Assembly: GCA_028023455.1 (NCBI GenBank)
Contig: JAQFVV010006231.1
Coordinates: 9,500,036 to 9,564,035 of the forward strand
DNA from: Epiperipatus broadwayi
Taxonomy: Eukaryota; Onychophora; Udeonychophora; Euonychophora; Peripatidae
Direction: 5' to 3'
Length of the DNA stretch: 64,000 bases
Shown here piece after piece: positions 11,222-23,970 of this stretch. The stretch's first letter is position 1; every line of letters begins with the position of its first letter. The position numbers and the translations under genes were made by a program. The notes under the pieces are model-generated. The model did no database searches. It was not told where the DNA came from and worked only from the letters and a program-made list of their open reading frames with translations.

Positions 11222-11336
11222 GGTTTTATTGCTCAGGGAGTTTATATGAAGTTCAAAAGACAAGTGCATGAACTGGAATCAATCAAGGATCTTACACTTC
11301 CAGAATCTGGCAATCTACCATTGCATTAAACCACAT
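11222..11336 (-). repeat. Possible tRNA-derived SINE head on the minus strand
   Basis: Read on the minus strand, the segment carries TGGTTTAATGCAATGGTAGA (box-A-like) and about 50 bases later TTGATTGATTCCAG (box-B-like, near GGTTCGATTCC), the spacing of a tRNA gene. Pairing of the acceptor stem is poor, so it is not a functional tRNA. Confidence 0.45.
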
Positions 11337-12540
11337 AGGACAAACATTTTAATTAGATGCTAGAAGCACTTTAATATCCAACTACAATATTAAATAACTT
11401 TACACAATTTAACATTTAATTCTGTTATTGCATAATCTAAAAAAAAAAAAAAAAAAACACTATTACAAAAAAAAATCATTTAGTGATAAATGTAAGTGTG
11501 AGATGCTTCTATGATTCTTTATGGAAAAAAATATTGATGATATATTCCTCAGTTCTGAGTTTCTCCAGTCAAAAAATAAAAAATGACACCACATTCAATT
11601 TATTCTTGATATATCTTTTTTTTAGATCCAATTTTTCTATTGCATCCTTTAACAATGTGATGCCAGTTGGTTAATGACCTTCCATATTTCATTTAATTTT
11701 CAGTGCTCTTATATAATTCTTCTTCATAGACAGCCATATTACCTTCCTCCCCAGTGTAATCTTGTTCATTATTCTTTTTTTTAATGCTCACTAGTTTTCA
11801 TAGATCTACATCCATTATTATTTCTTATTCTCATTTTTGTTTTTGATTTCATATAGAAACTTACTTCAAATTAAGTAATAAATCATATGTTTCTTATTCA
11901 ATGGCCACAACTCTTCCTAATACAGAAAATTATATAGGACTGACCTATGTAAATTATTCTTTGACAATATAAAATTTAAGTGATCAATAATCTTCCTTTT
12001 ACTTCCAATTATTGCAGTAATTTTACTTTCCAGAATTAATTCCATCAAAAAATTGATATTCTGCTATTTTTTTAAAATATTATTCTAAGACCTTATTTTC
12101 GATATTTAGCTATTAAATGACTTAACAGATAATCAGCATCTTACCCATACTATATGGTTATACTCGGCAAAAAAAGTAGATGAAAATATTATGCTAACTA
12201 CTATTTCTAAAATCTATATAGATGTAAATTTAAGTACATGGTTTAACAAATGGACAAAAATGAATATAGAAATAGATGAAAACATTTGTTAGACCATATT
12301 TTAAATTGACATCTATGCAGATTTTAAATAAAGATGAAGACATTGAACGTTCTTTTCTGATTTCAAAAAAACTGCATTTCACATTGCACAAGTTGACCTT
12401 TGCTTTTCCTTTATTTTACTATATTGGACTCCTTCAAATGTCAAATTTATTTTTTGTATAAGTTGAAACAATATTATTTAAAATAGCTATTTTATTATTT
12501 AAATTTCAGTTGGATTACTTATTAGTGTCAATCAATCAAT
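11337..12540. other. AT-rich non-coding DNA, possible unassigned coding relic on the minus strand
   Basis: Poly-A tract near 11440-11457. On the minus strand around 11680-11780 a short stretch reads as a plausible peptide (EEGNMAVYEEELYKSTEN), but stops and frameshifts surround it and I do not recognise a family. Confidence 0.3.
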
Positions 12541-12544
12541 AGTA

Positions 12545-12945
12545 TTCTATCCAGGAGTCACATCACAAATTCCTCCATTTCTCCACACTGTTGTCATCAT
12601 TGCCTAGCTCTTCAATTCCATGTATCTCTTCTCATCTCTTATATTATCTATCAATAACAATCTTTTCCATTCTTCTTTTTTATTTCCACTTGCCATTCCC
12701 TCCAAAACATTTTTCATTAAATTATTTTTTCTTCTTAATATATGTCAAACCCAGTTTCTCTCTAGTTCTAATTTTCTCAATCAATCTTCTTTTTTCATTT
12801 ACTCTTTTCAAAATTTCTTCATTTGTTATTTTATTCACCCAATCAAATTTTTCCATTCTTCTTCATAATTACATCTCAAAGGCTTCCAATCTGTTTATAA
12901 TTTTATTATTCATTGTACATGTTTCATTTCCTTACAATAAATAAA
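12545..12945 (-). pseudogene. Non-LTR retrotransposon C-terminal remnant
   Basis: Minus-strand translation with a few frameshifts gives, in order, NKIINRLEAFEM, then RRMEKFDWVNKITNEEILKR, then RLIEKIRTREKLG, then an FGGNGKWKxKRRMEKI-like basic stretch, and finally EKWRNLxCDSW. This order is characteristic of the region downstream of the RT domain in common arthropod and mollusc non-LTR elements (usual form: LEAFEMWCYRRMLRI..DKVTNEEVLRR..., GKRRRGRP, W..LV.D). The upstream RT is missing and several stops are present. The apparently open T-rich frame on the plus strand here is only the complement of this purine-rich coding strand. It belongs to a different subfamily from the GAT-tailed RTE copies. 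Confidence 0.75.
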
Positions 12946-15900
12946 TAAAAATTAACACTAACACTTTGAAGAAAAAAAATCTCATTTACTTCACTGTCAT
13001 TATTGATGAACAAACAAAAACAAACAACAAACAGTAAAATTTGCTTTGTAACATACAAATGTCAGAAATTTTATTTTGCTCTCTGACTACAGGTGTCAAA
13101 CAAATACTAAAAACAATATTTAGAATGTCATGTGTGCTTAACTCATGGAAAATGGAATTTATGATATTAAAGGTAAGAAAATCATTTCGTATAAAGTATT
13201 TGAGCCAGATACAAAGGCATATAAAACACCATCTGTGAGCATGCAAAATGTCTTTCAAAGCTTCCTTGTAGGAGCACTTTCAGATGATTTTTCTATTTAC
13301 AATATCAGTTCAACGTGTTTTAACTTGATCCTACACTTCTTTACTTTCTGTCTCACGGTAAGTAGATTATTCACACATAATCTTTAAGAATGATTTTGCA
13401 CTACCTTTCATATTAGAAAAACATAATATCTTATGATTATTGGAAACATTTTCATGAATAAATTAATAATATATATATATTGTGACCTTTTCTATAGGTC
13501 AGTAATAGTTCATAACAGTCAATTACTAAAAAATTTTAAATTTTAGAATATGTTCTTTTAATACATTAATTATAGTTTGTCAATTATATCTTTAAAGTAC
13601 AATTTGAGGCTAAAGCAAGTACGTAGTATATAAAATTATAGAGAATCATTTAAAAATAGTTATATAAAGCTTTAAAATGTTGTTTCATATGGTTGTAAAA
13701 GCTGGCCATAATAAATAACACAGCTATAAATATTCAAAAGTATATTTAATAAATTCGATTTAATAGTTTAAAACTGATAATTTAATAAATGCTATGTTTA
13801 AATTTATAATCATATTTAATAGTCAAAATTAATATAATATATTTTAAAAATAAAGTTTATGATGGTGAAAATTATATCTAGTTCTATGTTTTTAAAATTA
13901 TTCTTCCAAATTTTTTATAATTATTTTATATAATATAATAAGTGTATCAACCTTATTAGTCTAGGCAGAGAAATAGATTGAAAATCGTCTGTCAAAGTTA
14001 TTGATCATGTGACTTGTATACTAATACTTTCACACACATGCTTGTTTGTATTCAAAGTAACGAAGTTTAAAATATTTTAACAGTTATATTATAGAATTGG
14101 ATGGAATTGTCATCTAGCATAAAATAATAATAAATATTAAGTTAACTATCGTATGTAATGTTTTAAATAATGTAATAAAGATGAATACAGTTAATAAAAA
14201 AATTAAATATTTTGTTTAAATTGAATATTAAGAAATGGAATAAGTTATTAAATGTTATTTTAAAAGATTAAAATAATTTAAATAAAGTTATAATTGAAGT
14301 AAAAGTGGAATTTTAAATAATATTTTTTAAATTTTATTACGTCATAATTTCTAATTTTGAAATTCAATTCTACTATAAACTAAAAATATGTAAATTTGTT
14401 CTCAAGCTAAAGTAAGAATTAACCAATAGGAATAGGTATTCTTACAGACTATAAATATGAATTGCATGGGGGTATAAGGGGAGATTAATAATGTATTGAA
14501 ACCGGAGAAAGGTAAATTATAATTATCAAAAAGATAGTATTTTAAAATTTTTATTTTAGTCAATTTTTTTGGTACTTTCTTATCGTTTATTTTGCAAAAA
14601 CTAATTGATAATTTTAAAGAAGTATTTTGCAAAGGGAAAGTTTAGAAAAAAATTATATATTTAGAAACTTCGTGGAGATGATTTTCTAATTTTTAAAAGT
14701 TACTTGCCAGTAGTATTTTATCTGAAGTTTAACCTAAACTACGCAATAAAGGTTGGATATACTACAAAATAAAATGGATATAAGTTGTAATGCTGAAAAA
14801 ATATTTGAAATATTTATTGATACAGATTTATTAATATTTCACTGGAGAACTGTTTTGGTACATAAAAAAAAAAAAACCCACAGCTTGGACATTATACGGA
14901 GTCTAAAAAAAAAATGTATTGAAACGTATTATTTATAAGCTGATCCAAGATTTATTTTTTAAATAGTAATAAGACAATTATATCCCATGAATCATTTTAT
15001 AGAATATTATATTCAAAGGAGTAAAATGTTATATACTTTCTGAAGGTAACATTTTTAAAAATATTTTCAAGAATTAAAGAAAGAACCCAGGAAAATATGT
15101 TACAGAAGCGTTTTTGATATTAAAATGTCCGTTCTTCGAATTATTTAAAATGTATTTAGAAAAGATTTGTTCAAAAGTACTTGGAGTTTTTATTTTTATT
15201 TTAAGAGAGATTTATAAAAATACCAAACGAAAATTTAAATGTATCAAGAAGGAAACATATATAAAAAAGTGAACACATAGTTGAATAAAAGATGGATCCA
15301 TGGAAATACAAATAGTACTTAAAAGTTTATCGAATATTTTAAAAGTTAAATTAGATGGATTGATGCATCGGATACGCAGAGAATATTGGTAGAGAAGATT
15401 AAGAAGCTTCATGGGATTAATTAATATTATGATTTAATAATTATCGTCCTAAATACTAAAACCAAGGATTATTTTTTATAAATTTCACTAAATGGATTAA
15501 TAATTATTTTTATTTTAAACTTTAACGCGCTTGGAGAACATTTTTAAAAACTCTAGAGAAAATAATAAACATTTTGGACTTATCAGGAACTATCGTCAAG
15601 AAAATATGTAATTATAGTTTTGATTCCTTTTATTTTGTTAACCTAGTTTAAATCTAAATTTTTATATAAGATTAGGAAAAACATAAAAACATAAATTTAT
15701 TAATATTAAAATTTTATAATATAACAATCTAATAATTTAGCTAAAAATATTTTAATAGAAAGTGTATGGGTGTGAATTTTATTTATATCTGCAATGCTCA
15801 AGTGGATAAAGGAAGCCTACTGAACACGATGACTAGATAAAGGTTATTGGTAATAATAATAACTATTGATAATTTATAATGTATATTTTTTTTGTTTTCT

Positions 15901-18396
15901 TTAGATCATCCATAAATTGGAAGAATGAAGTGTAAAAGTTTTTTATTTATATGTACCGCATTTCATACAACATTTTAAAAAACATTATGAGATAGGATTG
16001 ATTTGGAAATATGCATACGACAATTTTTTTTTTTATTAGTGATATAATCCAACATAACACATAATTATGTGATTCTTTTAAAATTTTCATGTTATTGGAT
16101 ATTCAAATATTGTCTAAATAGATTGTATATGATTAAACATATAGAATAATGAAGTAAGCAAACTTTTCTTATGGAACAGTGAAATTGTTTTAAACTATCA
16201 ACGAATTTTATTTATTGTTTTGTAAATGCAAATAGTTATTTATCGATGTAAGATGTAGAAAAATCTTGAGAAATAATGTTGAGATAGTGGCTTGGAAGTA
16301 CTATAGTTAGCAGGAAACCAAGATGATGTATTTTTTAAAAAAATAGGATATGATAAGGAATGGAAATAATATTTAGTCTTTATGTGAATATCAGCATAGT
16401 TAACAAAGCCCTATGACTGATACACATTTTATTTGGACAGTGTTTATATTTCCTTAAATATTTGATGTTCTAATAAAGCTGAAGAAATAGCTTTAACATC
16501 GTCCCTGTACTAGAGGATATTAGGCAAGTAAATGTCATACCTCTTCGCACTGTGCCATGATTTTGAGATATGTTAAGAGTAATACTCTAGCTTTCTTCCT
16601 TAATCCTATGCATCTGTTTTCGCTATCTTTATTTCATGTAACTGCATCATTCAGTAAGATATGTTTAAGAGAAATGATAAATAATTTAGAACTTAGGTTA
16701 TGCTATCGTTTTGTATAAGATTGGTTTATTTGCTTAGAAGGAATAGGACGTTATAACTTAAAATTGAAGATCCAAAGTATCCTAAGGAAAGAAAAGAATC
16801 ATAGAATATATTTTGAATTTTATTTCGGAAATGAAATATAAATTTTTTTAAAATAAAGTATCTAAACAAAGATATTTTCTTTAAAGTGATAATAATTTTA
16901 AAATGCTTTAGTATTATTTTTTTTTAAGAGAAAAATAAGTATTGCATGTTTTTAAAATACAATAGTACAAAGTAAATTATGTAAACAATATGCATAGTAT
17001 ATTTTTTGTTTATTGATTAACAGAAATATATTGATGATTACACTTATATCATACTAAAGTAAGGCTTAAAGAAGAATATATTATGATTAGTAAACATTGT
17101 GTGATAAATACTAAAATCTAGTACTGAATTTTTGGATAATATTTTGTGTAACATCTTTGACTTTGCAAGATGAAATTTTTTTTAATATTTTGAGAAATCC
17201 ATACTCATTATAAAATTTTGTTTTCTATAGAATGTTTTCTAAGTATGAATTTTTAAAATAAGATAGTTTAATAATATTAAGGATAAAATGCTGTTGCTAA
17301 TAAAGTAGATAAATATATTTGTAATAAGTTAACCATAATGAGAAACCAAATAGTAACATTTTTTAAAATTTTGTCCTAAATCTAAATAAAGATATAATTG
17401 AAATATAAATTATTTTTTTTTTATAACCCGGTAGATCAAACTGTAAAGTAAAAAGGTTAAGGATATCCACTGTAAATAGTGAAAATAAATTGTTTATTTA
17501 TTTGTTGTTAGTAATAAACTTTGTTAAATTTTGTTATTTCAATAATTTTGTGTCCGAGTTATTTATTTCTCCAAATCACTGCATGAAATCACAATATATG
17601 CATAATAATTGAAACAAATATATAATTTTGCACAAAAGATAAATAGAGAATTATTTTAAGAATTTTAAATATTTTATTGGTATTCATTATAATTAAATAA
17701 TCATAATCTTACATTATTTTATTGGTCATAAATCAGTTATCACAATATTATATTAAATTATATGCTATCAGTTGCCACACATATTTTGTTTATCAGATTA
17801 TCAAAATGCTACCACGTATTTATTATATCATTACATGAAGATATAAGATCATATTATATTATTTCATTATTTTATTATGGTAATAAAATTATAGTAAAAA
17901 GAAAAAATATACAAAATTAGTTAAACAATGAAGAATATTATTACTGTTATTTATTATTATTAGTTTTAGTGTAGTAGATTATGACATAAAATCCCTTCTC
18001 ATATTTTACTACCGTATTTTTAAATTAACTTAGAATAAACTTTATGAACCTGAGATTATTTTATTTGAGCTAGATTATTATTAAATAGAAGATTAAGACT
18101 TAATTATTAGTTTAATCTTAGTGAGTAGATGTTATTAAAGTCGTAAGAATACTATGAGTTTGTTATTTGAAATAGTAATAAGGGGGGGATAGTGTTCTTA
18201 TGCCATTGAGGTAGTATCCTGTAGGATATTGGCTCAATGTAATCTATCTTGTCACCTGTATTTTCACTTCAAGTCTCATGAAAATATTAAATATTTTAAT
18301 TTTAATGCTGAATATTTTAGTTATTAATTATTAACTGAGATAGATCCCGTTTTATTTTATATCATATACTATTCTGAAGTGAAGATGCACAAGACG
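12946..18396. other. Long AT-rich non-coding interval
   Basis: More than 5 kb with no transposon end or convincing coding region. A plus-strand frame at 13145-13387 overlaps a GTAAGT at about 13360 and is treated as unproven. The interval is rich in A/T runs and otherwise unstructured, as expected of a long intron. Confidence 0.5.
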
Positions 18397-18513
18397 GGTT
18401 AGATTATGGCCCCCAATGTGGATGGCATGATGTGTAGTGGAGCTACACATAGTTTATGGTTAGATTTATGGCCCCCAACATGGATGGCACGATGTGTAGT
18501 GGAGCTACACATA
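18397..18513 (+). repeat. Two-unit tandem repeat, about 61-bp period
   Basis: Units at 18397-18452 and 18458-18513 share GGTTAGAT(T)TATGGCCCCCAA, then TGGATGGCA and GATGTGTAGTGGAGCTACAC. A GGTTAGGTTAG remnant of a third unit follows. Each unit ends in the near-palindrome TGTGTAGTGGAGCTACACA, which could form a small hairpin. The GC level is above the surroundings. Confidence 0.85.
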
Positions 18514-18699
18514 GGTTAGGTTAGAATATATATATATCAACAATTAACCATTATTCAAAATATCTCAATATCATTTTCTTTGCCATTTATTCTCTTTGGA
18601 ATAATATTTTATTAAAAAAATTCGTAATTACTTTCGAGAGATTTCCTCCATTCTTTATCATTTCTAGACTGATCCTTCCTAAAATAGAGCTTTATCACA

Positions 18700-18885
18700 T
18701 GAACAACAAAACATCAGAGGATCTTAGCTTAAACATTGCTGTTCAGCCATAAGCTATAAAATAATCTGGAGATATTTGGACATGACCTTGGATAAGGATT
18801 TATTAAGCATTACCATCTGACATTTATTGATTATTAAAGTTTGCAATGGATGGCATAAGAGCAGTGAGAATAGAAGATCTTATTA
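18700..18885 (+). repeat. Dispersed repeat, copy related to 53090-53280
   Basis: Shares ATTTATTAAGCATTACCATC, a TTGATTATTAAAG-type core and GGATGGCATAAGAGC with 53150-53280, in the same orientation. The core CCATCT.TTGAT.ACT...GCTTGC also resembles the junction of the 769-1053 arm with the direct repeat at 1031, suggesting one old family. No coding capacity. Confidence 0.6.
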
Positions 18886-18979
18886 CTAGTGCTTTATACT
18901 ATTTTTTTTTCTCTATTTATTGATATTTTTTTAAATTTCCTCATATAACATCTCTGTGTTAATATGACTCAATATATAC

Positions 18980-19560
18980 TCTGGTTTACTGAATTCTTCA
19001 TTGTACTTATTCAATAATTTTTGAAGACTACAGGCCTATTAGAGGCTCACATTACATTGTATTTCTCAATAAAAGTCTTTAATATAGTCCATGTCTCTTG
19101 CATTTCTAGAACCAATTCTGTTGTTCATAGTGCATATTACTTTCTCATATACCATTTATTGTATTCTATCTTTTTCTCTTATCGTTAATGTTAATTAAGT
19201 CATTTTATAACATAATACTTTTCTTTTTTCTTGATTTGAAAAGTTAAACTTTTTTTGACCATCATAATCTCTTTTTCTCTGCATTTAGTTTTCATGTCTA
19301 AAATTTCTAATATATATTTATATAGGTGTCATTACAATATTTTTTGCCTTTATTTTACCAAATGATTAATTTTTCCATTCCTAATGTTGCACTTTTCTTT
19401 CTTCTATCTGTTTCTCCACTTTGGCCAGTGACTATTGGTAGAAATACTTAAATGAGTCCAGATTTATAATAGTTCATCTTTGGTTCTTATATCTAATGTT
19501 TTAAGAATAATTGTTTGTTTAATAATGAGATAACACATTATTGATCAATACTATCTTGTA
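18980..19560 (-). pseudogene. Very weak non-LTR retrotransposon fragments
   Basis: On the minus strand, about 19460-19340 reads roughly like the SFKYLG.IVT..G...xEIxRRI region that follows the RT palm. About 19160-19060 reads roughly like the FGFRKG..T.DAI motif. The two pieces are in the wrong order for one collinear copy, so at least two fragments or a rearrangement are needed. Treat as tentative. Confidence 0.28.
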
Positions 19561-19732
19561 TTTTGCTGTCAAGTATATTAATAATATTAATGGTTGAAAA
19601 TGTATTCATAATCCTCAATGTTAATCTATTTGCGCAATTCTATAAGGCATTTATTATTGTCATTCACTTTTCATAAAATTTTCCAAGCAATGCACTTAAA
19701 AAACTTATTCAGACTATTCTATCCATATGAAC

Positions 19733-19734
<2 letters not shown>

Positions 19735-19783
<49 letters not shown>
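19735..19783. repeat. (TA)n microsatellite
   Basis: About 49 bases of alternating T and A, followed by a duplicated ACAATTATAT flank. Confidence 0.95.
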
Positions 19784-19784
<1 letters not shown>

Positions 19785-20247
19785 CAATTATATATATTTT
19801 TTAATGGTATATTTTTTAATGGTGTATTTGTTCAATGGACTCTCATAATGTTATCTAAAGCATATATTTCATTTGCTAATTGTAAATATCTACAGAGGCA
19901 TAGACACCAAATCTTTTCTATATTAATAGTATATTTACTTATAAACTATTAAGTAATGACTTTTAATAATCACAACAAAAATGCATGATGTAGCTCTCTT
20001 TAAAGTTTTCATTCTATGTATATATAGTTTCTAAATATAATTTCTTTGATATATAACCCCAATTTGAATCTGGGCCATATAAAATTTATCATTTTTTCTT
20101 TAGTTCTACTTAAGTATAAAATTTTTACTTCAAGTACTTGGCCTACAGCTAACTTCTCTGACCATAACAATATCATTCACTAAATGAATATTAAAAGTTG
20201 TAAATATTAATTCTTATTAAGCGCGATGTCAGCACGTAATACTTATA

Positions 20248-20350
20248 TAAAGCTAAAACTTTAGTACATGCGCCTTGAGTGCTTAATTTGTAGAGGGCTC
20301 TCTTGCTAAAATTAAGCACTCAAGGCGCATGTACTAAAGTTTTAGCTTTA
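20248..20350. repeat. Perfect 42-bp-arm hairpin
   Basis: Arms 20248-20289 and 20309-20350 are exact reverse complements over 42 bp, separated by a 19-base loop. The arm includes ACATGCGCCTTGAGTGCTTA, with more G+C than the flanks. No flanking duplication was seen. The absence of mismatches points to a very recent origin, or to a snap-back copying event, rather than an old foldback transposon. Confidence 0.95.
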
Positions 20351-21109
20351 AATGAATATTAGTAAAACAAAAATGAAAAATGATTCAAAATATCATCCAA
20401 TGAAGGATTTTTCACTATTCATCTCTGCTCTACAGTTGGCTACTTAAAGACTGCCTTTTTAATTTTATTTTTATAGCTTCCAAACTTCCCTATTTACCCT
20501 CATTTTTGAGTTCAGTTGGTAAATATCTACTTTAGTAAAAATAAAATGTTATTCCAACACCTGAAATTAATTTTCCTATTTCTGTTTTACATAATATTTA
20601 ATATAAAATTATTTTTTTCAAGCATGTTGTAGTTTTCTTTTTGTAGTTTTTGTGATGAGTGAAGTGATATCCCTTTGCATCAACTTCAAACAGGATGATG
20701 TATAAGTTATTATTTTTTTGAAGTTGTTTTTCTTTAATCTTTTCTACCATATAATTTATGTTCATAGTATATAATATTTTAATACAATTAACAATAGGAA
20801 TGGTAACTTTTTTCTTCATAAAAATCTCTTAAACCATCAACTAGACTTAGGATTTTTCACAAAATTTCCCGCTCACTTTAAAATGAACATCTTCAAACAT
20901 TTTAAAAAGTATTACAGAAAATGGTTCTTCTTTTTCAATGTAACTTTGCTTATTTTCTGCTTTCATTCAAGCATCTTTAGAAAAAAAAAATCTTGTTTCA
21001 CTTATTAAACTCAAGCCTGAATCTTTCAATGCAAATCTCTAATTGTGCAATATATGGAGAGCCTTAACTGCTTAAATGGAAGATTGATTCCATATGCATT
21101 CAAGCCCTG

Positions 21110-21240
21110 TTGATTTTAACACCATTTGTAGAGGGATAAACTCAAAAGTTAAAAATTTCTAGTTCAAATTTCAATTTGTTGTTTTGGTGCTTAAATGCCA
21201 CATGACTCCTGAATGACTAATCATTTGATTAATAACAGCT
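21110..21240 (+). repeat. SINE-like repeat, copy 2
   Basis: Contains a head with TAGAGGGATAAA and TTCAAATTTC, then a tail TGGTGCTTAAA...CACATGACTCCTGAATGACTAATCATTTGATTAAT, shared with 9078-9130. It ends in a short A-rich run. See copy 1 at 9005. Confidence 0.5.
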
Positions 21241-21244
21241 TTAT

Positions 21245-23890
21245 ATCGAAGAAAAAAAAACGTTAACAGACATATAGACTATTCTAATAAATAATTATTA
21301 ATAATATTGATATATTGGTAAGTTCTCATTAAGTTTATGTAAGAATTTACTCTTTTAAATTGAGTCATAATAAAATACTAAGGATCTATAATAAACAATA
21401 ATGAAAACATATTAAAGGCTATAATGATCTGGGCCAAATGATAAAACTAATTCATCAAAATAAATCTTGGGAACTGGCTGCCTTTTTCTGATGTTTTCAT
21501 TCATTTATATCAAAATATTCTAATATATTTCATTTAAATGTCTCAATTAATAGACAATCATGAAATTTATTCATTAAAAAAATTCGTCATAAATTTTTAA
21601 ATTTTTTGAAAAATAATTCAAAAGACATTTCATCGAAAAAAAGTAACATTTGATTTTTAAAGATGACTAACCAAGCCATATATCTAGATATCATCTGAAG
21701 AGTATAAACCCAAAATATTAACTCCTTATGATTGAGATGGCGCATTTTAGTTTAATAATTAATGAAAATCATAAAAAAAGACATCATTTTATTTAATGTG
21801 AATGCAAGATATTTTCAATAATATTATAATAATTATAAATATTTTTAAAAATAACTTTAAATGTTTCAATATTTAAAATGAAAAAAAAAAACGATAAATG
21901 AAATCTTTCTTTAAACCAACTAATCTCAAAGCTGTATTTGTTTTTGATAAGGCACACTGTCTCGCTAAACAAATTATTATCCTTCATATTTTCTTATTCA
22001 ATTTTATACAATAACATTAGAGAATGCAGCATTTTGAAAATATAAAAGAAACATAATGATTTTCATGTTATATTTCACTTCTTTATTCTCCGAAGAAAAG
22101 ACTTTAAAACTGTTTGCTTGGCATAACTTCCAAAGAAAATGCTGAAAGAAAAAAGGAAAGAAAAAAATAGTGCATATAAAATGATGCTGAAGTTTATAGT
22201 AAATCAATATATTCTTCTAAATGAAAATGAGTGAAATAGTTTAAAAATTTAAGAAAAAAAAATTACCCCAGGAGGCTATGGATATAATCAAATAAACAAA
22301 AGAAGTATTGTTTTAGCTCAATTAAAAATAAATCTGAAGGACTTTGTAACAAATCTTCCGGTGCATATGAATAAATAAATAGTTATAACTGTAGAAGATG
22401 TTAAAAATTCTATTGTTAAGATGGACGACTCAAATCCTCACGATACTATCTTATAAATAATCAATTTGGAAGAAGAAAAGTTTCTAATAAACTTCAGGAT
22501 AAACAAAAATTTTAACTAAACAATTTCTTGATAATATGAATTACCCAAAGATAAAAAAAAAATCACATGACAACTATTAGAAGTGCAGTATTTATTAAAA
22601 TTTAAAAACTAGAGAAAGTTTTTCTTTCAAATAAAAGACTTACTAAATGACTTTTCTAATCCAGAGATTATTAAAATGTAGACTTATAAAAGAATTGCAT
22701 GTATCCACTAGTAGTTTTTCTATCCAATTTACATTTGTTATGACTGCTAATAATCAAATGAGTTAATCAAAAATACATATAGAAAAAAGTTTTGATCAAT
22801 AATAACAAACATAATAATCAGCTTGATATCAATAAACTAAATATTTTATTCACAAAAATCAAAAATAATCACTAGAATCAAACACTTTGTCAGAAAATAA
22901 TTGTATATTATTCATATATCTAAAATATTATAACACAATTTCTTTGAAATCAGAACTGAAATTTCATTATTATAATATCTAATTTTTCTACGTGGGCTTT
23001 TTTAAACTGCAAATTGGCAACAAGAAAAGATCACATTTTTGTGATTCCTAGAATTATGATTAATATTCTCAAGTGATTCTTTTCAATTCGTTTAGCACAA
23101 TCTTTCCCTCTAATATTAATTGCAGAAAAGCATTTATGATATGTAAGTAACTAGCTATAGTAAGCCAATTGCTAAGTATATATTAACTTTATAAAGTACT
23201 TCATGCCTTTGCCTTTAATATTTTTTTGAAACAAGAACTAATTTTAGTTATATTTGGTCTTATTAAAATTTTTCTATTTTAATATGTCTAAAAATAATTT
23301 TACTTTGATATTATTGAGAAATAAAAAGGATTTTTATTTGTTTAAAAATAAATAAGTAAATTATTAATTTAATTTATAAATAAATCATTTCCATAGCATA
23401 TCCCAAGTATTCAAAATCGTCTTCACAAGCATCGTCATAAACATAATTTTCACTTCATTTATTGGGATAATCTGCTTAGATTTTTTATTTTATGTCAGTA
23501 TGTTTATATTTTCATCAGCAACTGTCTCTTATAAAAATATGGATTGTGCATTGAATTACTCTAAAAATTAGAATGAAAGAGTGCTGCAAACAGACTCTTA
23601 TTTTTACACATATAAATGATAAACTTGAGGAAGACAGGATACAAATTGAAAAGAGACTTCACTGTAAAGTAATAGTTGCTGTCAAAGAATAATAAAAGGA
23701 GACAGCTTAGATCATCAAATTTTCCTGACAGTAGCGTAAAGAGTTAAAATTAGAATAATGGTATTAAACCCTCTATGCAGTAAACTTAGCACATAACGAG
23801 GGTTTGTCATGTTACTGTTTTCAGACTGAGAAATTAATTTATACCTAAACTTTTTCCTTGTTTGTTCATTATTACTTGTTAAAAAATAAA
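21245..23890. other. AT-rich non-coding DNA, nothing firmly recognised
   Basis: The 22240-22660 stretch has a slightly gene-like mix of codons (VEDVKNSIVKMDD in one frame) but it is broken by stops and I could not place it in a family. Confidence 0.45.
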
Positions 23891-23970
23891 TGTTAATTAA
23901 AGAAAGCCTTGTACTATGTGTTAATTATATTTGATGTCTTCTGACTGGTTTTAAACCCTCAGACATAGCA
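23891..23970 (+). repeat. Left LTR-like repeat of the gypsy relic
   Basis: An 80-bp sequence starting TGTTAATTAA and ending CAGACATAGCA, matched by 25695-25771 after the pol remnant. The TG...CA ends fit an LTR. Such a short LTR is unusual and may be a remnant of a longer one. Confidence 0.7.

Noticed and set aside
11222-11336. A functional tRNA gene
   Set aside because: Box A and box B are recognisable, but the acceptor and anticodon stems do not pair, so only a SINE-type relic is supported.
12591-12944. 117-codon plus-strand frame
   Set aside because: It is a T-rich complement of the purine-rich non-LTR remnant on the minus strand, and has no family features.
13145-13387. 80-codon plus-strand frame with a GTAAGT donor-like site near 13360
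   Set aside because: The upstream acceptor is weak, the frame continues through the donor, and the peptide matches nothing I know.
22240-22660. Possible RT-like coding relic
   Set aside because: Only one short frame (VEDVKNSIVKMDD) looks suggestive. No RT motif follows.
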